Positions 7,114 through 15,300 of a DNA stretch of 20,819 nt are shown here, piece by piece. Within the stretch, counting starts at the first letter, position 1, and every line of letters starts with the position of its first letter. Source of the DNA: Oleispira sp964022115 (lineage in GTDB: Bacteria > Pseudomonadota > Gammaproteobacteria > Pseudomonadales > Oceanobacteraceae); the NCBI GenBank assembly GCA_964022115.1, contig CAXIBC010000052.1, positions 1 through 20,819 on the forward strand. The letters run 5' to 3'. A program made the position numbers and the translations under genes. The notes under the pieces are model-generated. The model saw only the letters and a program-made list of their open reading frames with translations, made no database searches and was not told where the DNA came from.

Positions 7114-7710
7114 TTAGAAGCCAAAGCCGCCTTTTTCTTGCAATTTCTTGATCTTCTTTTGACCGTTCCAGACTTCACGGTTATTGGCCATATCGATTAA
7201 TTTCATGTCAACCTGATAGAAGGTCACACGATCGCCACCTACTTGGTCAACAATAGAGTTTAAGCTACCAGAAATTGCAAAGTCAGCGGCTTGCTCTTGT
7301 CCCTGCTCTTTGGCTTTAGCGGCATTCAGCTCTTGATCTTGGCGCTCGTTACGAATCGCCTTACGCTCTTCACCTGCGGCCACAAAGTCTGCTCGACCGG
7401 AGCGAATAATTGAACGTTTGATATCATTTACAAAGGTTTCGATGGCAATATGCTCGTGCGATTTATTAGCAATGCGTTGAATAATAATGGTAGGACGTGA
7501 ATTATTCTGCAGTTCAAAATCTCGCGCCCAAGGAAAGGACAGCATATCGGTAATCATTTCTTCTGCGACTAGCTGTGAATCCTTATCGTTCCAGCGATCG
7601 GATAATGCAATTTCTTGATCACTATCAACACGGGTTACTCGCGTTCCCGCACATCCCACGACCGATACCGCTACGGCAGCAATTAATAACAACTTCATTG
7701 GATTTATCAT
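7114..7710 (-). CDS. lpoB: LpoB-like penicillin-binding protein activator lipoprotein
   Basis: A 198-residue lipoprotein with a signal peptide ending in VVGC (Cys20, Ala at +2, outer-membrane type). The mature part matches the LpoB/YcfM family: LSDRWNDKDSQLVAEEMITDML, then RPTIIIQRIANKSHEHIAIETF, RSGRADFV, and near the end FYQVDMKLIDMANNREVWNGQKKIKK. In enterics LpoB spans from the outer membrane to activate PBP1b. This copy lacks the long proline-rich linker of enteric LpoB and sits with LPP20 and COG3014 genes, so it may have a different partner. AGGA lies about eight bases before the ATG at 7710. The symbol reflects family membership, not proven function. Confidence 0.75.
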   Translation of the reverse strand: MINPMKLLLIAAVAVSVVGCAGTRVTRVDSDQEIALSDRWNDKDSQLVAEEMITDMLSFPWARDFELQNNSRPTIIIQRIANKSHEHIAIETFVNDIKRSIIRSGRADFVAAGEERKAIRNERQDQELNAAKAKEQGQEQAADFAISGSLNSIVDQVGGDRVTFYQVDMKLIDMANNREVWNGQKKIKKLQEKGGFGF

Positions 7711-7761
7711 GGACGTTTTCCTTTCAATTCCTAATTAACAACTTTATATAGTTACGTTAAA

Positions 7762-9504
7762 TTATTGTTCGATTAAAGCAACCGACTTTTGTATTTTATT
7801 TTCTGGCGGCACCATGTTTGCTGACTTTAAGTGTGGCATAGACCGAACCGATACTAGCTGCAATTCACCTTCCTGCAGAATAATCTTTTGCCGTTGCGTG
7901 ATGAAATTTTTGCCTTTTCTTACTTCAGAATTCATTTCAATATCATAACTACCAGCATCTAATGGTATCCGTGTAATACGCACTTCGTAAGGCAGCATTA
8001 ACCAATTTCTGGTTTCCGCCGCATCCGAAAGTTGACTCGCGACCTGACCGACAACGGCTAATAATCCGCCTAGCTGCCCCCCTGCTAACTCTGCGGCTTT
8101 TTGTGCGGCTAAGGCCTTAACTATGCCCCGCGCTAATGCTAACCGAATATCTTTATTAGCACTGAGCAGCTGTTCATTTAATCCCATAGTGGCTGGATTC
8201 GCGGCTGGCTTCATCGTGTATTTTTTGCCCCCTACACGGACAAATGAAGCTCCGGGTTTATTTTTCGGCGGCGAATAATAAGGCACGGTAACCCGGATGC
8301 CCGAACCAATGGCTTGCATAGCCCCCAGCTCAGCCAGCGCATCCCAAGCGCCAGCTAGGTAAATCGTTTTCTGAAAATCGTTCAAGATAAAATCGATGAA
8401 ATCATTATTTTTATAATGAATCATTAAGTTAACTAGGCTTTTATCGGCATAGACCAGATAAAACCAAGCGAGCTTTTCCTTATGGCTTTTCACCGAGCGA
8501 TAAAAAGGCCGTAATACCAACGAGCGATTAGCCGCATCAGCACTAAGTTGAACATCCATTTCTTTACGCTGCGGCACTATGCCCACATGCTCAATAATAA
8601 TTAGCTGAGATTTATCATCATATTGTGCTAATTGCTCACGCTGAGATAAACTCAACTTGGTATTGGCTAACCTAGGCCACTCGCTCTTATAACCACCGGC
8701 TAAGCGCATCATACGCACGGTATCAAACCACGCTTGTGAGATCATTTCTGAGCCTAGGTCAAACTGCTTAGAATATCCCTGTTCGTAAGATAGCGCCGCT
8801 TTTTGGTAACTAATACGAGCATTATCATATTCACCATTGGTTTCATAAGTAATACCGGTTAAATAATGCGCCATGGCATCATCGCGGTATTCTAATGTAT
8901 CAAGATCAATCAGATTGCCTTGAAGGGCACTAAGCCCATCTAGAACCTGGGCAAACAGGCGATCATTCTCATCCTTTTGCTCAGCATAGGTTCCTTTATC
9001 TGAATTCAATGCATTGAGTCGAATACCCAAGCGACGCGATTCAATACGTGCGCTTTCAATAGCATCTAAACGAGCATTGCGACTAGTGGCACCATTACTA
9101 ATCGCCATGTAATTCAAAGCTTTATAATAATTAATAAAGACCTTTTCAAAGTTAGCCCCTACATAATCGCCATTACGCGGATTCGTCATAAAAGCCGCCA
9201 AGCTATTACTAATGCTGCTAACCTCAAGCTCTTCGGTAATTATCTCGGCAATATCTAATAGAGCATTACTTTCAGCGTATTGCCCTTGCAGGTGCTTTAA
9301 TACCCCCAGCTCCATGTGATAGAGCAAACGATCAGAACCCGTAGGCGACAGCACAGATAACATACCTTGCTCTGCTTCTAAGTACTGCCCTTTTTGCGCC
9401 GACTGCAAAGCCTTTTCAATACCACTGCCATAGGTTGCACAGCCCGATAACTGTACCAAGAGAAGGCAAGCTAGCCCCCATATACCTTGTTGTATTTTAT
9501 TCAT
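7762..9504 (-). CDS. COG3014 family TPR-containing lipoprotein
   Basis: A 580-residue predicted outer-membrane lipoprotein of the uncharacterised COG3014 family. The ATG at 9504 is chosen because it places a proper lipoprotein signal at the N terminus, ending LSGC (Cys22, Ala at +2). A start at 9567 would bury the signal and overlap the upstream gene. TPR-like helical pairs fill about residues 25-260, for example KGQYLEAEQGMLSVL, GQYAESNALLDIA and TYETNGEYDNARISYQKAAL. The C-terminal half contains LIIIEHVGIVPQR, VTVPYYSPP, a long Ala/Leu-rich helical stretch (LARGIVKALAAQKAAELAGG) and a NWLMLPYEVRITRIPL strand region, all usual in this family. It is followed after 51 bases by the LpoB-like gene, a recurring pairing in proteobacteria. 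Function unknown. Confidence 0.82.
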   Translation of the reverse strand: MNKIQQGIWGLACLLLVQLSGCATYGSGIEKALQSAQKGQYLEAEQGMLSVLSPTGSDRLLYHMELGVLKHLQGQYAESNALLDIAEIITEELEVSSISNSLAAFMTNPRNGDYVGANFEKVFINYYKALNYMAISNGATSRNARLDAIESARIESRRLGIRLNALNSDKGTYAEQKDENDRLFAQVLDGLSALQGNLIDLDTLEYRDDAMAHYLTGITYETNGEYDNARISYQKAALSYEQGYSKQFDLGSEMISQAWFDTVRMMRLAGGYKSEWPRLANTKLSLSQREQLAQYDDKSQLIIIEHVGIVPQRKEMDVQLSADAANRSLVLRPFYRSVKSHKEKLAWFYLVYADKSLVNLMIHYKNNDFIDFILNDFQKTIYLAGAWDALAELGAMQAIGSGIRVTVPYYSPPKNKPGASFVRVGGKKYTMKPAANPATMGLNEQLLSANKDIRLALARGIVKALAAQKAAELAGGQLGGLLAVVGQVASQLSDAAETRNWLMLPYEVRITRIPLDAGSYDIEMNSEVRKGKNFITQRQKIILQEGELQLVSVRSMPHLKSANMVPPENKIQKSVALIEQ

Positions 9505-9542
9505 CAAAAATCCCAAAAATCCTTTTATCGCAGACCAACATT

Positions 9543-10517
9543 CTATGCTATCTGCTCTGCTAACCACTGATATACCTGCGCTCGTTTTGATACTTCTTCA
9601 TTCACAATATGATGGCGGCCACCAGGGATCATTAGCAGCTTACGTTGCGGAAACTTTTCTAATAATAATGGCATATTATGGCGCCACTCAACCGTAGTAT
9701 CTTGATCGCCTTGCACAATATTAATAGCGAGATTTGAGCTTTCGCACTCTTCGATCATCTGCACCCACTTCTTTAGCGCACCGACCCAACGTACAGAAAG
9801 CGCTAATGGCTGAAGCGGGTCATACTCCGCAATAAAGCGTAAAAACTCGATATCATTAGAGTTTATAGCAAAGTTACGCTTAATTTGTTTCATAAATGGG
9901 CGAAGCAAGGTATGTAATACTTTAGCGCTACTCCAGCTACAAGGACGCACGAGGGGAGCGAGTAAATTAATACTGGCAAATGGTGAGTTCTGCTGCTGGA
10001 TCTGGCGCGTTAATAAATAATTAATAATAATTGCAGCGCCGGTACTTTGGCCAAATACATGCAGCGCTTCAGATTCAGAATCGCTTTGCTGTTGCATCAT
10101 TTTCACTTGCTTTAGCGCACTACAGAATACTTGATCATACTCGTCAAAATCACTAATTGCAGCGCGCTCGCCAGTGGATAAACCATGGCCCGGTAAGTCA
10201 AACGCAAAGACGTTCCAACCCTGCTGCAAACAAAATTCGATCAAACTGCCATAGATACCGACATGATCATAATAACCATGCATTAATAAGGCTGTGCCTC
10301 TGGCGTTTGGTTGCTGAAAGACCTGCGCGGTCAGTTCATAACCCGCCGCTGAAAAACTCCCGATATGATGCTGCAGGCCATCAAATCGAGTAGAAAAATC
10401 AATCTGATAATAATGCAAGTAGCGCTGCTGAACTGGAGCAATTTCAGTCAGCTGCTGAAAGTTGAGTGGTTTTAAAGCATGCTGTAGCTCACCGGAATCC
10501 CAGTTAATTACTTTCAA
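9543..10517 (-). CDS. Alpha/beta hydrolase, lysophospholipase/monoacylglycerol lipase-like
   Basis: A 324-residue serine hydrolase of the S33 / PldB-like group. The oxyanion segment LLMHGYYDHVGIYG (78-90) and the FAFDLPGHGLSTG segment (105-116) lead to the nucleophile elbow GQSTG with Ser158. Asp273 in GDQDTTV and a His in GGRHHIVNE (302 or 303) complete the triad. Members cleave lysophospholipids, monoacylglycerols or other esters; the substrate cannot be told. No signal peptide is seen. The start must be TTG: a stop lies two codons upstream and no early in-frame ATG exists. It ends 38 bases before the COG3014 lipoprotein, suggesting co-transcription with the envelope cluster. Confidence 0.85.
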   Translation of the reverse strand: MKVINWDSGELQHALKPLNFQQLTEIAPVQQRYLHYYQIDFSTRFDGLQHHIGSFSAAGYELTAQVFQQPNARGTALLMHGYYDHVGIYGSLIEFCLQQGWNVFAFDLPGHGLSTGERAAISDFDEYDQVFCSALKQVKMMQQQSDSESEALHVFGQSTGAAIIINYLLTRQIQQQNSPFASINLLAPLVRPCSWSSAKVLHTLLRPFMKQIKRNFAINSNDIEFLRFIAEYDPLQPLALSVRWVGALKKWVQMIEECESSNLAINIVQGDQDTTVEWRHNMPLLLEKFPQRKLLMIPGGRHHIVNEEVSKRAQVYQWLAEQIA

Positions 10518-10646
10518 TGGTCAGATCTCTTACGACTATGATTAATATCTACTTAAGAGTAGCAAGTCTGAGCACAGATTACAGCGCTAGCTAACTCACT
10601 TTAAGCGGAGATAGCAGATAAACTTAAAAGCACTTACCTGAGGCAA

Positions 10647-10682
10647 AAAAAAACCGCTACTTGTTGCCAAGTAACGGTTTTT
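10647..10682 (-). terminator. Rho-independent terminator of glnA
   Basis: The arms AACCGCTACTTG and CAAGTAACGGTT pair almost perfectly around a short TTGC loop. On the minus strand the stem is followed by a run of T residues. It lies about 35 bases after the glnA stop and separates glnA from the hydrolase gene. T/A runs on both sides may make it bidirectional. Confidence 0.88.
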
Positions 10683-10718
10683 CTTACTTCTACAGCCTAG
10701 GCTAAAGCAGCCAATAAC

Positions 10719-12125
10719 TTATAGAGAGTAGTACATGTCAAATTCTACTGGGTGAGTAGTTTGTTCAACACGGTAAACGTCTTCCATCGCTAGTTCGATG
10801 TAAGCTTCGATCATGTCTTTAGTGAAAACATCACCTTCAGTCAAGAAATCCATGTCTGCTTTTAGACAATCGATTGCTTCACGTAAGCTGCCAGCAACCT
10901 GTGGAATTGCAGCCGCTTCTTCAGCTGGCAAGTCGTACAAATCTTTATCAGCCGCATCGCCAGGGTGAATCTTGTTTTTGATACCGTCGATACCCGCCAT
11001 TAACATAGCAGCGAATGCTAGGTATGGGTTAGCCATTGGATCAGGGAAACGAGCTTCAATACGCTTGCCTTTAGGAGACGCAACATAAGGAATACGGATA
11101 GAGGCAGAACGGTTACGTGCAGAGTACGCAAGCATTACTGGTGCTTCAAAACCTGGAATCAAACGCTTGTAAGAGTTTGTTGAAGGGTTTGTGAAAGCGT
11201 TCAATGCTTTAGCGTGCTTGATGATACCACCGATGTAGTAAAGAGCCATTTCGCTCAATCCTGCATAGCTGTCACCCGCGAATTGGTTTTCGCCGTCTTT
11301 CCAGAAAGACTGGTGTACGTGCATACCAGAACCGTTATCACCGATAACTGGCTTAGGCATGAAAGTAGCTGTTTTGCCGTATGCAGCCGCAACGTTATGA
11401 ATAACGTACTTAAGCATCTGAACTTCATCAGCTTTCTTAACTAGCGTATTGAACTTAACGCCAATCTCGTTTTGGTTAGCAGTCGCCACTTCGTGGTGAT
11501 GTACTTCAACATCAAGACCGATCGCCATCATAGTATTACACATAGCAGCACGCATATCGTGCGAGCTATCTACTGGTGGAACTGGGAAGTAACCACCTTT
11601 AACTGATGGACGGTGACCCATGTTGCCGCCATCGATTTGAGAACCTGAGTTCCAAGCCGCTTCTTCAGAGTTGATCTTGTAGAAGTTGCCAGACATGTCT
11701 GCGCCCCAACGTACGTCATCAAAGATGAAGAATTCAGGCTCAGGACCGAAGAAAGCGGTATCACCAAGGCCAGTAGACTGTAGGAATGCTTCAGCACGCT
11801 TAGCAACAGAACGTGGATCACGCTCGTAACCTTGCATAGTAGAAGGCTCGATGATGTCGCAACGCAAGATCAAGGTAGAATCTTCAGTGAACGGATCAAG
11901 GAAAGCAGTCGTATCATCTGGAAGAAGAATCATGTCAGATTCGTTAATGCCTTTCCAACCGGCAATAGAAGAGCCATCAAACATTTGGCCTACTTCAAAA
12001 AACTCTTCGTCAACATAGCTAGAAGGAATAGAAACGTGCTGCTCTTTACCTTTAGTATCGGTGAAACGTAAGTCAACCCACTTAACGTCATTCTCTTTGA
12101 TCAAGCTCAAAGTATTTACTGACAT
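10719..12125 (-). CDS. glnA: Type I glutamine synthetase
   Basis: ATP-dependent synthesis of glutamine from glutamate and ammonia, the main ammonia-assimilating step, by a cytoplasmic dodecamer. It is 468 residues, identical in length to enteric GlnA. Visible motifs are the Asp50-loop region FDGSSIAGW, the metal-binding FFGPEPEFFIFDD, the glutamate-binding NGSGMHVHQS, and IRIPYVASPKGKRIEARFPDP. Tyr397 in KDLYDLPAEE matches the adenylylation site, so control by GlnE is expected. The ATG has GGAG seven bases upstream. It diverges from typA as in E. coli. Unlike E. coli, a strong terminator follows at once, so ntrB and ntrC are not in this operon. Upstream NtrC and sigma54 sites show nitrogen control. 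Confidence 0.99.
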   Translation of the reverse strand: MSVNTLSLIKENDVKWVDLRFTDTKGKEQHVSIPSSYVDEEFFEVGQMFDGSSIAGWKGINESDMILLPDDTTAFLDPFTEDSTLILRCDIIEPSTMQGYERDPRSVAKRAEAFLQSTGLGDTAFFGPEPEFFIFDDVRWGADMSGNFYKINSEEAAWNSGSQIDGGNMGHRPSVKGGYFPVPPVDSSHDMRAAMCNTMMAIGLDVEVHHHEVATANQNEIGVKFNTLVKKADEVQMLKYVIHNVAAAYGKTATFMPKPVIGDNGSGMHVHQSFWKDGENQFAGDSYAGLSEMALYYIGGIIKHAKALNAFTNPSTNSYKRLIPGFEAPVMLAYSARNRSASIRIPYVASPKGKRIEARFPDPMANPYLAFAAMLMAGIDGIKNKIHPGDAADKDLYDLPAEEAAAIPQVAGSLREAIDCLKADMDFLTEGDVFTKDMIEAYIELAMEDVYRVEQTTHPVEFDMYYSL

Positions 12126-12202
12126 CTTTAGTCTCCAGATGTATTTTTTATCTAATCAGTGGTCCACACAATTGGGGCCACCACCAAGTTTAATAATCAA
12201 AG

Positions 12203-12218
12203 AGCAACTATTGTGCCA
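12203..12218 (-). promoter_or_regulatory. Sigma54 promoter of glnA
   Basis: On the minus strand the sequence TGGCAC-AATAG-TTGCT matches the sigma54 consensus TGGCAC-N5-TTGCW exactly, with the -24 GG and -12 GC in the right spacing. Transcription should begin near 12192, giving a leader of about 67 bases before glnA. Two NtrC-type sites lie upstream at the expected distance. Confidence 0.93.
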
Positions 12219-12280
12219 TTTGATAAATCCACCACTAAGCCGATAATTCCAAGGCTTTAGCCTGAAATCACCATAGTTAA

Positions 12281-12297
12281 CGCACCAATAGAGTGCA
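12281..12297 (-). promoter_or_regulatory. NtrC binding site, promoter-proximal
   Basis: The minus-strand 17-mer TGCACTCTATTGGTGCG differs little from the E. coli glnA NtrC site as I recall it (AGCACTATATTGGTGCA). The dyad GCAC...GTGC is intact. It lies about 90-105 bases upstream of the predicted sigma54 start. Confidence 0.8.
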
Positions 12298-12310
12298 TTA
12301 AAAATAATGC

Positions 12311-12327
12311 AGGGCTAAAATGGTGCA
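12311..12327 (+). promoter_or_regulatory. NtrC binding site, promoter-distal
   Basis: The plus-strand 17-mer AGGGCTAAAATGGTGCA keeps the strong TGGTGCA half-site and a degenerate other half. It is spaced 30 bp from the first site, close to three helical turns, as in paired NtrC enhancers on one DNA face. Confidence 0.68.
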
Positions 12328-12366
12328 CATGTGTAAATATCAGACAAACACACTGTGGATTGGCCC

Positions 12367-12395
12367 ATTATAGGTTCATCCGTGCCCCAAGATAA
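12367..12395 (-). promoter_or_regulatory. Possible upstream sigma70 promoter of glnA
   Basis: A perfect TATAAT on the minus strand (12372-12367) has a poor -35 (TTATCT) at 17-bp spacing. It would start about 235 bases before glnA, with the NtrC sites just inside the transcript. This resembles the E. coli glnAp1 arrangement, in which NtrC represses the vegetative promoter. Confidence 0.4.
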
Positions 12396-12499
12396 AACTT
12401 TATTAGCACAAAAACAGGGCTTTCGTGTTTTTTACCTCCTTTTGTACGAAATACGATCAATTTCTTTCAATTTAACCAGCATTCTATGCCCAGCTCATG

Positions 12500-12505
12500 T
12501 ATAAT
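12500..12505 (+). promoter_or_regulatory. Probable -10 box of the typA promoter
   Basis: A perfect TATAAT lies about 80 bases before the typA GTG start. No good -35 box is found 16-18 bases upstream, so strength or an activator cannot be judged. The remaining 12330-12480 stretch of the spacer shows nothing else I can name. Confidence 0.5.
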
Positions 12506-12583
12506 CGCGGCCTTTTATAGCCAAGCCCACTCAAACTAGCATTTTCGCTCAGTCTTTCGGGCCATAACTCAGGGTCCCTTATT

Positions 12584-14401
12584 GTGATCGAGAATTTACG
12601 TAATATCGCCATCATTGCCCACGTTGACCATGGTAAAACTACCTTGGTAGACAAGTTACTTGAGCAATCAGGTACACTTGAGCGTAACCAAGCTGGCGAA
12701 CGAGTCATGGACTCGAACGACCAAGAAAAAGAACGTGGCATTACCATTCTTGCAAAAAATACTGCAATTGAGTGGAACGACTACCGCATCAACATCATCG
12801 ATACCCCTGGACACGCCGACTTCGGTGGTGAAGTAGAGCGTGTAATGTCGATGGTAGATTCTGTATGCCTAATCGTTGATGCGATTGATGGCCCTATGCC
12901 ACAAACGCGCTTCGTAACACAAAAAGCGTTCGAACGTGGTTTACGTCCAATCGTTGTTATTAACAAGGTTGACCGTCCTGGTTCTCGTCCTGAGTGGGTT
13001 GCAGACCAAGTTTTTGATCTTTTTGATCGCCTAGGTGGTACTGACGAGCAGTTAGATTTCCCAATCATCTACGCCTCTGCAATCAATGGTATTGCCGGTA
13101 CTGACCCTGATGACATGGCTGAAGATATGACGCCATTGTTCCAGATGATTGTGGATCACGTTGAAGCCCCTAAGGTTGATGCTGAAGGTCCTTTGCAGAT
13201 GCAAATCTCTGCACTAGATTACGATAGCTTCGTTGGTGTTATCGGTGTTGGCCGTATCACCCGTGGTAAGTTGAAGCCAGGCACAGACGTTCAAGTGATT
13301 GATGCACAAGGCAATACTCGCAAAGCACGTGTTCAAGAAGTAAAAGGCTTTAAAGGTCTAGATCGTGTTTCTACTAATGACGCACAAGCAGGCGACATCG
13401 TTTGTATCTCGGGTATCGATAAGTTAAACATCTCTGATACCTTGTGTGATATGAACAATGTTGAAGCTATGCCTCCTTTGAGCGTTGATGAGCCAACAGT
13501 AAGCATGACCTTCCAGGTAAACAACTCTCCGTTTGCCGGTAAAGAAGGTAAGTTCGTAACTTCGCGTAATATTAAAGATCGCTTAGAAAAAGAATTGATC
13601 CACAACGTTGCCTTGCGCGTAGAGCCAGGGGATTCTCCAGAGAAGTTTAAAGTATCGGGCCGTGGTGAATTACACCTTTCTGTATTGATCGAAACCATGC
13701 GTCGCGAAGGTTTCGAAATGGCGATTGGTAAGCCAGAAGTTGTTCAGAAAATGGTTGATGGCGAGCTGCAAGAGCCATACGAACAGGTGATGATCGACAT
13801 CGAAGAAGAGCACTCTGGCTCTATTATGGAAGAGATGGGTAACCGTAAAGCTGAAATGACCAACATGGTTCCAGATGGCAAAGGACGTACACGTCTTGAG
13901 TTCATCATGCCAGCACGTGGTTTGATCGGCTTCCGCTCTGACTTCCTAACCATGACTTCTGGTTCTGGTATCTTAACCAACGTATTCGACCATTATGGTC
14001 CTGTACAGAAGAACCTAGGCTCTACTCGCCATAACGGCGTAATGGTTTCTATGGTGGCTGGTAAAGTTCTTGGTTTCTCTTTATTTGGCTTGCAAGACCG
14101 TGGCCGCATGTTCCTTGAGCCAGCGGTTGAAGTTTATGAAGGTATGATCGTTGGCCTACACAGCCGTGAAAACGATCTAGCCGTTAACCCAACTAAGGGT
14201 AAGCAGCTAACCAACGTTCGTGCTTCTGGTACGGATGAAGCGATTAACCTAACACCACCGGTTAAGCATACACTAGAGCAAGCGCTTGAATTCATCGAAG
14301 ATGATGAGTTGGTTGAAGTAACGCCTGTTAGCATTCGTTTACGTAAGAAGTTCCTTACTGAAAACGAACGTAAGCGTAACAAGCCTAAAAAAGCGGTTTA
14401 A
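12584..14401 (+). CDS. typA: Ribosome-associated translational GTPase TypA/BipA
   Basis: EF-G-like GTPase that binds the 70S ribosome, aids 50S assembly and supports growth under cold and other stress. At 605 residues it is close to the E. coli length. GTPase motifs are in order: G1 HVDHGKT (13-19), G2 RGITI (51-55), G3 DTPGH (73-77), G4 NKVD (127-130) and G5 SAI (165-167). Domains II, III and V follow. The TypA-specific C-terminal part contains FLTMTSGSGILTNVFDHYGP and ends in a lysine-rich tail. The start is GTG with AGGG about nine bases upstream; the MIENLRNIAIIAHVDHGKTT beginning fits the family. Divergent from glnA, as in E. coli. Confidence 0.98.
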   Translation: MIENLRNIAIIAHVDHGKTTLVDKLLEQSGTLERNQAGERVMDSNDQEKERGITILAKNTAIEWNDYRINIIDTPGHADFGGEVERVMSMVDSVCLIVDAIDGPMPQTRFVTQKAFERGLRPIVVINKVDRPGSRPEWVADQVFDLFDRLGGTDEQLDFPIIYASAINGIAGTDPDDMAEDMTPLFQMIVDHVEAPKVDAEGPLQMQISALDYDSFVGVIGVGRITRGKLKPGTDVQVIDAQGNTRKARVQEVKGFKGLDRVSTNDAQAGDIVCISGIDKLNISDTLCDMNNVEAMPPLSVDEPTVSMTFQVNNSPFAGKEGKFVTSRNIKDRLEKELIHNVALRVEPGDSPEKFKVSGRGELHLSVLIETMRREGFEMAIGKPEVVQKMVDGELQEPYEQVMIDIEEEHSGSIMEEMGNRKAEMTNMVPDGKGRTRLEFIMPARGLIGFRSDFLTMTSGSGILTNVFDHYGPVQKNLGSTRHNGVMVSMVAGKVLGFSLFGLQDRGRMFLEPAVEVYEGMIVGLHSRENDLAVNPTKGKQLTNVRASGTDEAINLTPPVKHTLEQALEFIEDDELVEVTPVSIRLRKKFLTENERKRNKPKKAV

Positions 14402-14428
14402 TTTAAACCCAGCTTTATAATGCTTTAG

Positions 14429-14467
14429 AAATCCCAGTCTGATTAATGTCATGCTGGGATTTTTTTT
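14429..14467 (+). terminator. Rho-independent terminator of typA
   Basis: AAATCCCAG and CTGGGATTT pair as a 9-bp stem around a 16-base loop, followed directly by a run of T residues. It lies about 28 bases after the typA stop. Confidence 0.88.
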
Positions 14468-14518
14468 GCTTTCCTTTTCACCCTATACTGTTCTCATCTT
14501 CACTTGTAGACGATTTTC

Positions 14519-15220
14519 ATGTCAGATTCACCGCCTAATCACCAGCTGAACCCCATACTCGGCACCCTGTATTCATTCCGACGCTGCCCTTATGCCATGC
14601 GTGCACGATTAGCGTGCACGCTCTTTTTACCACCACAAAGCCTAGAGTTAAGAGAAGTGGTTTTAAAAAATAAACCACCTGAGTTATTAGCCATTAGTCC
14701 AAAAGCGACAGTACCTGTGCTGCAACTGAATAATGATTCCTTGCTTGCTGACTCTATCATTGATGAAAGCCGTGACATCATGAGCTGGGCGCTTGAGCTA
14801 GCCCCTGACACATATAAAACACAATACCTACCCTTGCACTTGCAACTCGAAATCGAAGAGCTGATTGATGAGAACGATGGCGCGTTTAAGTGGGCACTAG
14901 ATCGCTATAAATATTCCGATCGCTATGACGAAAGTGAAGAGCACTACCGTAAACTCGGTGAAGTATTCTTAGGGAAGCTTGAAAAACTATTAGAACAGAA
15001 GCGCTATCTATTTACCGCAGAGCTAAGCCTAGCCGACATTGCGATATTTCCTTTTGTGCGCCAATTTGCCCATGTGGATAAACAATGGTTTGAGCAGAGC
15101 CCCTATCCCAAGTTGATTCAGTGGCTTAAAGAAGGTTTAGAGTCTGAGTTATTCAACGCTATTATGGACAAATATAAGCCTTGGCAGGCCGGCCATGAAA
15201 AGATTTATTTCCCAAAATAG
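14519..15220 (+). CDS. Glutathione S-transferase family protein
   Basis: A 233-residue protein with an N-terminal thioredoxin-fold GST domain and an all-helical C-terminal domain. The segment LYSFRRCPYAMRARLA (17-32) carries a CPYA motif, with Cys23 as the likely active residue in place of Ser or Tyr, as in omega/beta-like GSTs and glutaredoxin-like enzymes. KATVPVLQL supplies the cis-proline that holds glutathione, and ADSIIDES the next glutathione-contact turn. In the C-terminal domain, ELSLADIAIFPFVRQFA is the usual N-capping helix. Substrate is unknown; glutathione-dependent reduction is more likely than conjugation given the cysteine. A terminator separates it from typA, and no strong Shine-Dalgarno sequence is seen. 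Confidence 0.88.
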   Translation: MSDSPPNHQLNPILGTLYSFRRCPYAMRARLACTLFLPPQSLELREVVLKNKPPELLAISPKATVPVLQLNNDSLLADSIIDESRDIMSWALELAPDTYKTQYLPLHLQLEIEELIDENDGAFKWALDRYKYSDRYDESEEHYRKLGEVFLGKLEKLLEQKRYLFTAELSLADIAIFPFVRQFAHVDKQWFEQSPYPKLIQWLKEGLESELFNAIMDKYKPWQAGHEKIYFPK

Positions 15221-15231
15221 ACTAGCTAGAA

Positions 15232-15270
15232 ATAAAAAAAGCCCACGCTAGTCTTCTAACTTGGGCTTTA
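15232..15270 (-). terminator. Terminator of the LEA lipoprotein gene (repeat copy 1)
   Basis: AAGCCCA (15239-15245) and TGGGCTT (15262-15268) form the stem. On the minus strand a run of seven T residues follows, about 30 bases after the LEA-lipoprotein stop. It may also stop GST transcripts from the other side. It is nearly the same sequence as the hairpin at 16162-16198. Confidence 0.82.
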
Positions 15271-15300
15271 GCTAAGTCTATATAACGACAAACTCTCTAC

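Noticed and set aside
13333..13698. A 121-codon minus-strand open frame
   Set aside because: Antisense to typA, with serine-rich shadow composition and no family features.
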